Below, piece by piece: positions 1 through 10,286 of a stretch of DNA of 64,000 nucleotides. This stretch comes from Manduca sexta. Lineage: Eukaryota; Arthropoda; Insecta; Lepidoptera; Sphingidae. The DNA lies in contig NC_051117.1 of assembly GCF_014839805.1 (NCBI RefSeq), forward strand, positions 6,820,001 through 6,884,000, given 5' to 3'. The notes beneath the pieces are model-generated. The model worked only from the letters and a program-made list of their open reading frames with translations. It did no database searches and was not told where the DNA came from. Numbering within the stretch: position 1 is the stretch's first letter; each line of letters begins with the position of its first letter. The position numbers and the translations under genes are program-made.

Positions 1-62
1 CTGTATTTTTAACCGACTTCAAAAAAAAGGAGGAGGTTATCAATTCGACGTGATTTTTTTTT
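1..62 (+). repeat. Short dispersed repeat with AACCGACTTC core
   Basis: The segment shares its AACCGACTTCAAAAAA start, a GGAGGAGG block and a TCAATTCG block with 17583-17643, including the following T run. Two copies in one window mark it as part of a dispersed element. The class cannot be judged because the left part is cut by the window edge. Confidence 0.5.
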
Positions 63-535
63 TAATTCACTATTATTTGATAGTTGACATCGACTTAATA
101 GAGTTATTATAGGTCATATTACCGCGGATAAATATTTTTAAAATTTAAATACATTTGTTTCTTTGACCATGAATTCTCTATATTTCATTAAGGCAAACAA
201 GAATTTAAAATCCAAGAAATACTTAATACATGGTCTAGGACAGGAAATTTCCGTATATTGTTTATCTATTAGCTAATTATTATTCTAATCGCGATGTAGG
301 CTGTATATTCGCTTTTCCTTTTTTCATCAAGGCTTTACAAGGATTTAAAACAATATCGTTCCGTTCTGCTTAGAATATTGATTATATTTTGCCCTTTACC
401 TAGTACTTTTAAGACCTTTATATATATGTATTTTATAAATCATTTATATTTATTTAACTTTTAAATGAGTCATATAATAAAATGATTTGCAAAAAGATAA
501 ACAAAAATATGAAAATAAAAATTCAAAAAGAGTTC
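63..535. other. AT-rich stretch, no gene seen
   Basis: No coding signal, repeat or structured element was recognised. An AAAAA run at 525-529 is a TTTTT on the minus strand just after the tRNA and is a suitable RNA polymerase III terminator. Confidence 0.5.
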
Positions 536-606
536 TCTCCGGCGGGGAATCGAACCCCGGTCTCCCGCGTGACAGGCGGGGATACTGACCACTATACTAC
601 CGAAGA
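536..606 (-). tRNA. tRNA-Asp (anticodon GTC)
   Basis: On the minus strand this 71-nt segment folds as a complete cloverleaf. The acceptor arms TCTTCGG and CCGGAGA pair over seven bases with one G-T. The anticodon stem CCCGC/GCGGG closes a loop CTGTCAC with anticodon GTC. The T arm carries the invariant GGTTCGATTCC, which is also the B box. An A box lies in TAGTATAGTGG. It has no intron and a genomic T5 terminator lies six bases downstream. It delivers aspartate in cytosolic translation. It is far more intact than the tRNA-derived SINE heads in the window, so it is probably functional. Confidence 0.96.
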
Positions 607-1234
607 CTTATGAGCTGTGGCAAAATTATGAATCATATAAAATAGATTCATATTATGTTAAATAAATTTAATTAGTTACGTGAGCAAGATAATGTAATCA
701 TCAATAAAATTATTTTGATTTTTTTTTTGTCAAGAACAAATTATTTCTCTATGGCAGTTTTACCACAAATTTAATATTAACAAGCGCTACATTTTTATTC
801 AGTTTTATAATTAAACTATCATAATATATTTGAAATATGAATTGTTTATCACTTACTAGAACTATGAAATGCTTTTCTATAAAAAAGTAAGGATTGTTTT
901 TTTGGAATCTTGATGAAAAAAATTCTCTATTGTTCGAATTTTGAAAATTCCTAGTTAGTCTTTCATGGAGTTTTTATTTCGACGACGAAACTGCAGGCCA
1001 CAAACAAAAGTTAATTTAATATTTGAAAATCGAATCTAGCACGTTCTACAATTACAATGAACCATTAATAAACCTATTTAGTAATTTATAAATGGGATCT
1101 ATGACGCAAACGAAGTCTCGAGACTTACATCAGAATCGAATTGAAACCTTACAACCGAGAGACACATGACCCAGTGTTTAATAACACGATCTATTTGAGA
1201 CTCGTGCGAGTAAATCTATTGTGTAATCTATTGT
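607..1234. other. No gene seen
   Basis: AT-rich non-coding sequence with homopolymer T runs near 720 and 900. No repeat shared with the rest of the window was recognised. Confidence 0.4.
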
Positions 1235-1239
1235 TATTG

Positions 1240-1440
1240 ATGGTAGGCCTCTCATATGTGAGAGTCTGCCTGGGTAGGTAGTAGGTACCACCGCAATGTC
1301 TATTTCTGCCGTCAAGCAACAGTATGTAGTCACTGTCAGTGTAACTACTGGACATAATAATACTTAACATCTCATATCTTAGGATGGCGAGCGCAGTGGA
1401 ATACCAAATAATATTTTGTAATTAATGGTGTTGGATGGTA
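1240..1440 (+). repeat. Repeat A copy, partial (LINE 3'-end-like)
   Basis: The copy begins TGGTAGGCCTCTCATATGTG and runs through the block TGTCTATTTCTGCCG and the GGATGGCGAGCGCAGTGG block typical of the family. It lacks the GGGCGGTCGTATCGCTTACC part and the A-rich tail seen at 21906-22193 and 57541-57840. The family ends in an A-rich tail and resembles the 3' UTR repeats of lepidopteran Jockey-type LINEs; that assignment is inference. Confidence 0.8.
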
Positions 1441-1767
1441 CATTTTTAATGTTTTTTTAAGTGTTTCGGGTTCCAAAAAATTATTCTCGTAATTACTTGT
1501 TTAATGAGATATAAATATATTTATGATTTAATACTTTTATATCCAGGGGCCTTATTCTCTATCCCGCACGTTATTTTGACAGTGCGTAACAAGCACGTAA
1601 CACAACGCATCATGTTTAGGACTATAGAAATTTGGCTTACAGAATACTATTCCACACACATTTCTCGAAGATAACATGACACGGCCGCGTTACGCGTTTA
1701 CACTATCATACAGAATAAGGGCCCAGGTGGCTGGATCAATAATGTATATCGAAATAAAATTTGCTTA
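1441..1767. other. No gene seen
   Basis: Non-repetitive AT-rich sequence. An open frame starting near 1676 runs into the downstream repeat and is not considered coding. Confidence 0.4.
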
Positions 1768-1985
1768 TGGTAGGATATATTTTATATCCGCTCGGATAGC
1801 CACCACATTACACAAGGTGTTAAAACCCGCCATAGTGGCCCACGTGTGTCGCTTTCCGGGATCAGCCTGTGTATATCCGGTTCCAACAGGCCGGCATAAT
1901 TGTACCGACTGTGACTAATCGCCTCTCGTCAGTCGACATTCTATTGGCACCCACTTAGCATCAAGTGCAGTCACATTTCCGTACT
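1768..1985 (+). repeat. Repeat B copy
   Basis: Key blocks in order are GGTAGGATATATTTTATATC, AACCCGCCATAGTGGCCCAC, CCAACAGGCCGGCATAATTG and GTCAGTCGACATTCTATTGG. The same order recurs at 21331-21545 and 36755-37278, and inverted at 13598-13780, 27481-27737, 38938-39090, 52597-52795 and 63119-63311. It carries no coding capacity, and the transposon class is not determined. Confidence 0.85.
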
Positions 1986-3251
1986 TGAGAGCGTGCTCTT
2001 ATCATAAATGACCAGAGTACAACGCTCTCCGATAAACACAAAACGTCTAGAAGAGACAATAGGGAAATAAAAAGTTTTTCGGTGTTTACGCAATATAGCT
2101 GTACAGGTGGCTCAGTCCACGTGAATTGCTCACGTGCGGTGCCGTAACGATCACGTTTAGCCACCAGACTGGCAGGTGACAGTGTAAAAATAACAGAGGG
2201 TATAAACAGGGGGACAGGGGAGGGTTGCGCCCTCTGGAATACATACTATCGTGTCTAAATTTGAGATTTGTTTGTTGAAAATTGGGTGAATAGAAGGCGT
2301 TCTTCTGTAGGGGTCGAAGCTTCAAAAACTAAGTCCGGTTTTGAGAAATTTTAAGGGCCATGATGTGCGTGGTTTTTGCCCATGTTCGGTATAGAATAGG
2401 GACCGAGACTGTATTTAATTAAGGTAATAACAAGGGTATACCCTGGGTAATAAGATGGCAACTGTACCTGGTCGAATCAACGCAAATAACTTGGTCATAA
2501 TTTATCATTTCCCCTTTTCCTTGGGTGGATAAAGAGATCAGGAAGGCATCGCTTAAGGGGTAAGAAACGCCATCAAAGCTAGGTTTGATTTGGATAGTTT
2601 TGAGCCTTTTCAAGATGTGCTTATCTCATTTTTGTCTACCAATTGGCGAGCATTATATATTAGACTCGGAGCTCGTACTCATAAAAAGCAAAATCGCTTA
2701 AACAAAGATTTAATGCCAGACGTCAGCAGTCTTTGTGTAATACTACAACGTCAGCGAGATGGAAATGTGAAGTGGTTTAAAAAAAATATAAAACCAAAAA
2801 TTTATTTAAAAAATCATGGACGTAATCAGCGTATGCCTTAAGAACAGCAAACAGAATCTGTTTGTAATCAATTGAATAAAAATCTGCATACAAAATCTAG
2901 GGGGTTGCTCCAGATGTTCCAATGGGAGTCACATCCAGGACCATAGTACATGACTAAACAAGACCAAATACACGTTAAAAATCTTTAAAAATATACCTAA
3001 CTAAAACAATTTCCGTGTTAATTTTTTTAAAATTAATGTTAAATTAATTTCCTCTTTGTAATTTTCATACATAACCGTGCAAACAATACGTAATAAAAGT
3101 CACGTTAAATTATTTGCTCTTTCGATTTTCTGCACGTTTATATGTTTGCTGTCTGGGGTTTTGTGTAACGAATTGAATAATTTATTCTTAAAACACATTT
3201 TGGAAAAGAAACTTTATCGTCACGTGTTACAGCGTCAAACAACTTGATCCA
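1986..3251. other. No gene seen; contains paired E-boxes
   Basis: Overlapping short open frames on both strands (1961-2841) show no recognisable domain and share no repeat with the window. The only structured feature is the CACGTG pair at 2118-2136. Confidence 0.4.
2118..2136. promoter_or_regulatory. Tandem CACGTG E-boxes, 7-nt spacer
   Basis: CACGTG occurs at 2118-2123 and again at 2131-2136 with seven bases between. Tandem E-boxes with a spacer of 6 or 7 bases are a known arrangement for CLOCK:CYCLE-type bHLH-PAS factors. No promoter or gene was identified beside it, so function is unproven. Confidence 0.35.
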
Positions 3252-3498
3252 GCTTATATTAGCCCTGTATTATATGCCGTCCCACTGCTGGGCACGGGTC
3301 TCGTCTACTACTCAGAGGGATTAGGCCCTAGTACTACGCTGGCGTGGATTGGTAGACTTCACACCCTAAAAACTCCTATAGAGAATTTCTCAGGTATGCA
3401 GGTTTCCTCACGATGCTTTCCTTCACCGTTAAAGCCAGCGATATTTCACTAAGAATACACAGATAATTTTTTTGAAAAATTAGAGGAGAAACCCCGCA
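3252..3498 (-). repeat. S1 (Metulj-like) SINE, 5'-truncated
   Basis: Reading the minus strand, the copy has the conserved GAAATTCTC...AAACCTGCATACCTGAG region and the 3' core CAGCAGTGGGACGG...ATACAGGGCT. The tRNA-derived head with its B box is missing and the distal end is degenerate, so this is an old truncated insertion. Confidence 0.85.
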
Positions 3499-4675
3499 GA
3501 ATATAGAATATAGAATATTAGTATATATATACGGGTATGGTTAGCAATGGACTCACAAAAGTTAAAGAAGAAGTAGTTAAATACGGATTGCATATGTCAT
3601 GTCTCATCAGGGGGAAGGTATCACGGACTTTTCGTCAGTTATTTGGGTTATAATAACGACGGGTCTATTGCCATTCACTGGACATGATTCCAGATTCCCT
3701 ACTGATAAAGCTGGAAGCATTACCTGATGCTGGCATCGAATTTGAGACCTTAGAAGGCATACCGCATAAAGTACTTAGAACTATCATGAATTTATCATTT
3801 ATAGCGAAAAGTGCCTATTGGAGACGCAAATACTTTTTAGTGAAATATAGTTTTGGTTTTAATTATTTGAATTCCGATCCCTCGATGTAATGTCTTTTTG
3901 CTGTTACTTACTTGTCAGTTGAGAGTTTTTCGTCGTATGTAAATAAATATTTTTCTTACAACGCCTTTTTAAATTTAGCTGGTTGTGTACTGGCTCATCG
4001 TCAACAGTGCCCTGGTTACCCCGCTACCTCTTCAGAGATAAAGGATATGTTTAATTTTATCGTTCTAAGTATTTTTATTTTATTTCCTATAAACAAATTA
4101 CATTTTATTACTCGTCCAGCTATGACGTCAATAGACAAATAACTCGTCATTATTATTCGGAACAAATCGCACTGCGCAAGGGCAAGGCCGCGTTACGTAA
4201 CTCCACTTTAGCCAAATTGGACGAAACCGCATTCAAATTAATGCGTGTATTTAAATTACTTCCGTAATTATTATTCTGCGGTGTAATGTTGACACCATCA
4301 CGCCGTGCGGTAGGAGGGTGGACACAATGTGTATATTTATAAAAATAAACCTTGACCCGATTCATTTAGGGTCCTGTCCAGTTTAAACCTATGAACAAAT
4401 GCTTAAATTTCGCACAACAGTTTACTTTAAGAAGTATACAAGGGTTTCGGAATTGAACTCCTAATTAGTAAATGGGGGTTCGAAATTTGTGTAGAAAAAC
4501 AATGTCACTCAAAAAGGAGTTCCAAACAAGTAGAGAAACGATCAAAACTGTCAGGCAATGTTGGTGAGTTTGTTTGTGAGGTTAATCTCTGGAACTAAAT
4601 TATCGATTTTGAAAATTCTTTCACTAATAGAAAGGGAACTACAGAACCGAATTTAAAAATTCTTCCACTTATAGA
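3499..4675. other. No gene seen
   Basis: Two short plus-strand open frames (3684-3890 and 3912-4142) have no recognisable domain and no splice context that could be defended. No repeat shared with the window was found. Confidence 0.4.
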
Positions 4676-4691
4676 AAGCTACATTACTCCT

Positions 4692-4825
4692 TTTTTTGTT
4701 ACGGTGAAAGTCCCTTATTACTACCGCTCAGCCTTCTTGGGGGGCGACTTAGCGGTTATGTTGGGGTAACCGTTGCTTACGGCCCGAAGAGCCGCCTGGA
4801 TTTGATGGGGACCGTTGGCCGGGTC
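4692..4825 (-). mobile_element. Small retro-insertion with 16-bp target duplication
   Basis: A 134-bp GC-rich block is flanked by perfect direct repeats AAGCTACATTACTCCT at 4676-4691 and 4826-4841. On the minus strand the insert ends in AACAAAAAA next to the duplication. A perfect duplication plus an A-rich 3' end is the signature of target-primed reverse transcription. The insert is probably the last part of a 5'-truncated LINE; the parent family was not recognised. Confidence 0.85.
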
Positions 4826-4978
4826 AAGCTACATTACTCCTGCATGCTATAGAACATTTTTATCCCGGATTTGTTACGCAAGCGAAGTCAAATTTAGTCA
4901 ACAATAACACAATGAACAGCAGGCCGGGCCTGTTTTTACGTAGTATTCGAAAATTAAGGTGTTTATATGTAGTAAAAA

Positions 4979-5298
4979 AGCGGCGATAGCCTAGTTGGTT
5001 GTGGAACGGACTGCCGAGACGAATGTCCGCAGGTTCAAATCCCAAGGGCACACACCTCTGACATTTCTAAAATTATGTGTGTATTCTTTGTGAATTATCG
5101 CTTGTTTTAACGGTGAACGAAAACATCGTGAGGAAACCTGCATATCTGAGTAATTCTCTATTAGGAATTTTCGAGGGTGTATGAAGTCTACCAACCCGCG
5201 CTAGGCCAGCGTGGTGGACTAAGGCCTAATCCCCCTCAGTAGTAGAGGAAGCCCGTGCCCAACAGTGGGACAGTATATAATACAGGGCTGATATTATT
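4979..5298 (+). repeat. S1 (Metulj-like) SINE, full length
   Basis: The copy opens with CGGCGATAGCCTAGTTGG (A-box region), then AGGTTCAAATCCC (degenerate B box), so the head is tRNA-derived. It continues through the AACGGTGAA and GAGGAAACCTGCATA core to ATACAGGGCTGATATTATTA. Flanks carry imperfect TATATGTAGTA and TATATAGGTAGTA, a probable decayed target duplication. Confidence 0.92.
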
Positions 5299-5701
5299 AT
5301 ATAGGTAGTACAATTAAGTTTCCGTACAATTTTTGTTTATATAACCTATTTAAATATAAGCAGATGTTTATATTGTTAATTATTTTTTGTAGAGTCGTTT
5401 CGGTAGTATAATTACAATTAGGACATAGGTTTAAGGAATACAATATAATCTTAATGTAATTTAGCGCTTAAGTATTGTTTATAATAATCGTGTTCTGTGC
5501 TATGGCTTTTGTTAAATAAAAAAAATAACTTCATAAATAGTTCCCAAGATAACTCGATACAAAGGTCCCATTAGCTTGTTACTTAACAGAGTGAGAATCA
5601 ACGTTCAATCTCGTGCCACATGCCGGTGCACGTGAATTGTAATTACAATGAATTTATTTAAATTTATTCTTTTAATGGTTCGCTGGGTTTTAACTATAAC
5701 T
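5299..5701. other. No gene seen
   Basis: AT-rich unique sequence with no recognised element. Confidence 0.4.
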
Positions 5702-5702
5702 A

Positions 5703-5885
5703 CTGTCTCGGTGGCGTAGTTGTGTTACGGTAGGTCTGCAAGCTGAGGTGTTGGGTTCGATGCCCACTTCACCACGATTATTCCATCTCATGAAGCAATG
5801 GTAGGTCTAAATATAGGTGGTCTCATGTAGAAGCCGACCAATTGCCATATTGGGCACGGACTCCAAGCTGGGGCCTTACCACCAT
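5703..5885 (+). repeat. S2 tRNA-derived SINE, degenerate
   Basis: The head GGTGGCGTAGTTGTG matches an A box and GGGTTCGATGCCC matches a B box, followed by diverged body sequence that still has GGCACGGACTCCAAGCTGGG. It lacks the usual end CCTCTTCGGGGATAA. It is an old copy of the family that is best preserved at 61703-61943. Confidence 0.75.
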
Positions 5886-7157
5886 CTTTTACAAAACAAT
5901 CATATTGCAGGAACGTTTTGTTTCAAGCTCAAAGTAATATTACTCAGATTCGTACTATGACCTCATAAAAACAATATTGTTTTACTCCTGCGTAGGGATG
6001 GAAAAGAACGAATGATTGTCTATTCCCTGATTTAAGATGGCTAAACATTTTATGTACGTTCCAAGTCACGCATATACTGAACTGTTTAAATAAATATTAA
6101 AGTCAGAATAATATATTTTTATGTTAGTTTTATAAGTGCATTGTGAATAAAAAAATAAGCTATATAATTATAAAAAAAATATCCCTGTGGTTTTAAGCAA
6201 AGATTTTGGAAATCGGAAGTTTCTTCGGGTATGTATGCGACGGGAACGGAACGGTTTTACTAATGTCATTAGACCCAAGTTCGCGGTCGCAGTTTAAATG
6301 TTTATTGTGGCAGTGGTGTAATAAAATATTATTTAAACATTTGTTTATAGTTTTAACTTGATAGTGTCGATATGATGTCAAGCAGCGAGTGAGTATAATA
6401 TGCTTTAATACTTTATATGCTAAAACGATGAACAAATTATTGTACAGCGATACTTCGAATACATTTTTAAAAATAATTGCCATGATTAATTTGGTTTAAA
6501 ATATTCAATAGGTAACATATTATTAAAAAAAATCAATAAATATGACGAGATACTAGCGTATTATGCCTAGAAATTATATAAAAATCCTAATAGGACCAAT
6601 ATAAAACAAAGAAATCATACATTCATGAGATTTCGACATTGGAATTTCAAGAGGTTTTTTTCATTCAAGTGGTTTGCATTTTTTGGCAGCAGAGTTCGGA
6701 GAGTTTCGGGGCGACAGCTAGAGTTATTATGGGAATATTAATTACTAGCAGCATTGTCTTGCTCTATAAATTCGAAGATTTCGTATTCATTGGCTATCTA
6801 AAATCACACCACATTCATAATAAGTATGCGCCCTTTTTGGATAAGATACCGTTATAACACACATCATGAGTATTTAAAACAGTTACGCACCTTTTTTTAT
6901 ATACTTTTGAAGAATATATGAAAGAAAATCGTAAAATAATGTTAAAAAAGTCTTGGAAAAGCAATTTTTATAACACTGCCAAATTTGACATAAGAACAAT
7001 ATTACTTCTGTCTAAGAACACTTCATGGTACGCTATTGAATGAATGATTTACGATTAGGTCACACAAAACTGCCCGATAAAACATCATAGTTTTAAGCTT
7101 GTTTTAAACTCATCATGGTACGAAATTTCTAAGTAAGGTTATAATAAGACTGCTATA
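5886..7157. other. No gene seen
   Basis: Open frames at 6193-6483 (minus) and 6639-6857 (plus) overlap unrelated AT-rich sequence without motifs. No repeat shared with the window was recognised. Confidence 0.4.
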
Positions 7158-7282
7158 AGAGATGGTGGTAAGGCCCCTGATACTGATCAGAAAAATCCAA
7201 CACACTTTGCTCAACCCGGGATTCGAATCCGAGATTTTAGCATGCCATTCACCGCAGTACAACTACGTCATCGAGACAGGTC
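7158..7282 (-). repeat. S2 SINE, 3'-truncated copy
   Basis: On the minus strand the copy reads from a degenerate head near 7282 through a B box (GGATTCGAATCC in the plus text) to the TTTCTGATCAGTATCAGGGG block. It stops before the usual 3' half. Confidence 0.8.
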
Positions 7283-7304
7283 GTTATATTTTAGTATTGT
7301 TTAC

Positions 7305-7562
7305 GCACACAACATCACGCATTTATCCCCGGAGGGATATATACACAGGCGCAACCAAGACACCCACTTTTCACCAAGTATGTTCCGTCCCATGATGTGA
7401 CAGGGAGCAAGCCTATCGCCATATCGGGCAAAAATTCCAGACTCCGGGCTGATACTGAGCAGAAAAGCCCGAATATCATTTTGTCTGACCGGGGATTCGA
7501 ACCCAGGACCTCAGAACGCTGTCGTACCGCGCATACAGTACAACTACGCCACCCAGGCTGTA
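7305..7562 (-). repeat. S2 SINE, near full length
   Basis: This lies directly beside a second S2 copy in the same orientation. In the plus text it starts ACATCACGCATTTATCCCCG and ends with the B-box complement GGGGATTCGAACCC and CTACGCCACCCAGGC. The side-by-side arrangement suggests either two insertions or a local tandem duplication. Confidence 0.88.
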
Positions 7563-7882
7563 GTATTGTTTAGTACTAGTCAAATCAGAAATAACGCTGG
7601 AACTAATTAAAGCTTGCATATTGATAATTGGAAGTGTTGATAAATTAATTTGCTTTTAAACTAATTAGCAATTTGTTTTGTACATGTTTACAGTTATAAT
7701 GTAATCAATAACTATATAATTATTTTGATATAATCTCCTCTCGATTCTGATTACGTAAATCGCAAATAAGTAATCGAAATAACATGAACTTACTTTGACG
7801 GTATTTTTTTATGAGTTTGTTATTATGCCTACATTTAATAGGTTTAATTCATTTAAATGTAATTTAAATTTAAAAAAAAATA

Positions 7883-8157
7883 CTAGTTGACCCTACAGAC
7901 GTTGTCCCGTCTTAACTATGAATTTGCAGCGCGCATTCTGTCAATCGCTGACAGTTATTTCAAACAATTGACAGTTATATAAAATTAATATTTTCATTAA
8001 GTTTTCTAATTTTCCGCTCAATTTTTTGAATTTGTTCTTTCATAAGAACCTTCTCCTGACAATAACAAACAACAAAAAAAATTAGTGAAATCGGTCCAGC
8101 CGTTCACGCGTGATGGCGTGACCAAGAGAAATAGGGATTCATTTTTATATATATAGA
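7883..8157 (-). mobile_element. Non-autonomous Helitron-like element
   Basis: On the minus strand the element begins TCTATATATATAAAAATGAA and ends GGGTCAACTAG followed by T. TC...CTAG ends with T after the 3' end fit Helitron insertion. The inner block TTGGTCACGCCATCACGCGTG recurs at 10525-10768 and 15109-15351. No Rep/helicase coding is present. An extra stretch near 7960-7990 makes this copy slightly longer. Confidence 0.8.
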
Positions 8158-8229
8158 CTATGAGTTTGTTATAAATAAAACACTGAATGCATTTTGATCA
8201 AATAAAATGTAATTTTAATTTAAAAAATA

Positions 8230-8345
8230 CTAGCTTTTGCTCGCAGTTTCGCCTCCGTGGCAGTTTTTTCGGGAGAAAAAGTAGATTGTCCATCTCAGGG
8301 TCTCAAACTATCTCCATACCATATTTCAAGTTAATTACTGTTCTA
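8230..8345 (+). repeat. LINE/RTE-like 3' fragment
   Basis: The sequence CTAGCTTTTGCTCGCAGTTT, a GGGAGAAAAAGTAG block and CTCAAACTATCTCCATACCA make a common lepidopteran repeat theme. The opposite orientation recurs at 42462-42785. The family is probably an RTE-type or similar retroposon tail; this is inference. Confidence 0.6.
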
Positions 8346-8934
8346 AATTAGATTTTGATTTTTCTAAGCATTGTTATTGACTACTAATATTTTATTCCAA
8401 TTTTCGCAATGAACTCCCCCTCCCTCTACTTTAATAACTACTCCAAATAATACTTATGGCATTAGTGGTTGGTTTAGGTGGGCCTTCAAGGGTTCCGTTA
8501 CTAAGGTAACCTTTAAAGGCCCACCTATTATAAAATCTTCACAAAATCATTTCAATGGGTCTTCAAGGGTTTCGTTACCCAGGTAAACTTTAAAGGCTTT
8601 AAAATCTTTAATTTTAAAATTAGGTAGGCTTAAATTAGCTTGCTTGGCTAGATTTAATTGCTTATTATTACATATTATAAAATTTAATAATTAAAGAACT
8701 AAAAATATCGTTGTAGTTTTATGCACAACAACACAAAAACAATATCAAAAATCGTACATGGTGGGCCTTAATAAGAACCGGGCTTTCTTCAATCACACTA
8801 CCTATTAGATCAATTCTAATATAAGAAATTTTGGCGCGAAATTCTTTAGGCAAATATTTTGCTCATCCTTGCGAAAACTTAAAACCTTACGCTTTTTTAA
8901 TACTTTTTTAATGGAACATCACAAAAACTTAAAT
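8346..8934. other. No gene; contains a repeated hairpin motif
   Basis: A 49-bp hairpin lies at 8477-8525 and a weaker related half-copy at 8557-8597. Otherwise this is AT-rich sequence without coding signal. Confidence 0.45.
8477..8525. repeat. Imperfect hairpin, repeated downstream
   Basis: The arms GGTGGGCCTTCAAGGGTTCC and the complement of GGTAACCTTTAAAGGCCCACC pair with about three mismatches. A similar GGGTCTTCAAGGGTTTCGTT block with AAACTTTAAAGGC follows at 8557-8597. This may be a remnant of a small foldback element. Confidence 0.6.
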
Positions 8935-8998
8935 CACGTGTCTATCGTCAGTGTGAGCGCGGCTTTAGTTACGTAACGCACGTGGCGCGGCTCACGTG
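8935..8998. promoter_or_regulatory. E-box and V/P-box-like cluster
   Basis: CACGTG occurs at 8935-8940, 8979-8984 and 8993-8998. A perfect ten-base palindrome GTTACGTAAC occupies 8968-8977. It fits the RTTAYGTAAY site of PAR-bZIP factors such as Vrille and Pdp1, while CACGTG is the site of CLOCK:CYCLE or Max-type bHLH proteins. A chance cluster in an AT-rich background is unlikely but not excluded. No promoter was identified next to it. Confidence 0.4.
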
Positions 8999-9226
8999 CC
9001 CCTTTGCGTCAGTAGGGTGGTCACTGTCAAGGTTGCACTTGTAATGTAGGCCTTATGTGATTGTAATTGGATTGGATTCACGTTTTCGGTTTCATTTGGT
9101 TCTTGAGAGGTCTCAGGTGAGGAGTGCTGTGCATTTGAATGTGTGTGTATTGTAGTTGTCACTTACCATCAGGCGAGTGGCGTTGTCTTGTGAATTAATG
9201 GTAAAAAAAATTGGTCAAAGGTCATA

Positions 9227-9520
9227 TGGTGGTAGGTTTATATGTGAGATTCCGCCTGGGTAGGTACCACCGCAATGTCTATTTCTGCCGCCAAACAGCA
9301 GTATGTAGTCACTGTTGTATTCCGGTTTGACAGACATTGTAGCCAGTGTAACTACTAGACAAAATAAGACTTAAAATCTCATGTCTCAGGATGGCGAGTG
9401 CAGTGTTCCAAACAATACTTTGTAATTCAAGGTGTTGGATGTTTCTACTGTTTATTGGCGGTCATAACACTTACGATCAGACGAACAGCAAGCTCGACTC
9501 ATCATTCAAAGCATAAAAAA
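9227..9520 (+). repeat. Repeat A copy, near full length
   Basis: All family blocks are present in order, from GGTAGGTTTATATGTGAGAT through TGTCTATTTCTGCCGCC and GGATGGCGAGTGCAGTG to TCATTCAAAGCATAAAAAA. The region 9440-9490 is more diverged than the copy at 57541. Confidence 0.88.
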
Positions 9521-9802
9521 AGTCAATATCGCTTTTTCAAACATAAATGCCTTACTGCCTTTATCACTGTTTGGAGTGAAATTTGAAAAAATCCACCAAC
9601 AAGAGACATATCTCTCAATCGTCGGAATGATTATGCCGGCTTAATTTTTTATTGTCATGGGTATGGCTTCGTCTCCTTAAAGAGGATGAAGAGCTCAAAA
9701 GGCTATGAAATATGTTCTGTCTATCGCTAGAGTAGTTCCTTTTATTCAAAATTGTATTTGGACTCTTTTGTACTGAATATATAATTATTTAAAGTAAATA
9801 TA
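9521..9802. other. No gene seen
   Basis: AT-rich unique sequence without recognised elements. Confidence 0.35.
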
Positions 9803-10286
9803 AAAGTAGTGATAGCAGTGGCGGTTCCCATACAACCCAATTCCTATTGGCTTCCCTTTTAAGTTTATTTACGTTTGTCTTAGTTTTTATTTTCTATTAA
9901 GTTAGCCGCAATATGTTAACTATGGCGTTTTATTGCCTTGGCATACCTTTTGAAAAAATGCACCCTTCGCCATTGGGTGATAGCCTAGTTGGTTGTGAAA
10001 CGGACCGCTGAGACGAATGTCTGCACGTTCAAAACCTAAGGAACACACGTCTGACTTTTCTAAAAAAATTATATGTGTATTCTTTGTGAATTATCGCTTG
10101 CTTTAACGGTGAAGGAAAACATCGTGAGAAAACCTGCATACCTGAGAAGTTCTCTATAGGAATTTCGAAGGTGTGTGAAGTCTACCAATCCACACTAGGC
10201 CAGCGTGGTGGACTAAGACCTAATCTTTTAGTAGTGGAGCCTCGTGCCCAGCAGTGGGCACACAATACAGGGCTGATATTATTATA
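9803..10286 (+). repeat. S1 SINE interrupted by a C-type MITE
   Basis: The first bases of the SINE (AAAAGTAGTGATAG, equivalent to AAAAGCGGCGATAG elsewhere) end at 9815. The SINE resumes at 9976 with GGTGATAGCCTAGTTGG and runs to GGGCTGATATTATTATAG. The B-box region is decayed (ACGTTCAAAACC). The interruption is the MITE at 9816-9975, which therefore came later. Confidence 0.88.
9816..9975 (+). mobile_element. C-type hAT-like MITE inside an S1 SINE
   Basis: The 160-bp element starts CAGTGGCGG and ends CGCCATTG, with the family blocks CCTATTGGCTTCCCTTTT and CACCCTTCGCC. The flanking octamers AGTGATAG (9808-9815) and GGTGATAG (9976-9983) differ at one base, matching the 8-bp duplication of hAT transposition. 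It has no coding capacity. Confidence 0.85.

Noticed and set aside
5703..5765. Possible functional tRNA gene at SINE heads (also at 61703, 19358 and the S1 heads).
   Set aside because: A and B boxes are present, but the acceptor and anticodon stems do not pair, and the sequence continues into SINE bodies.
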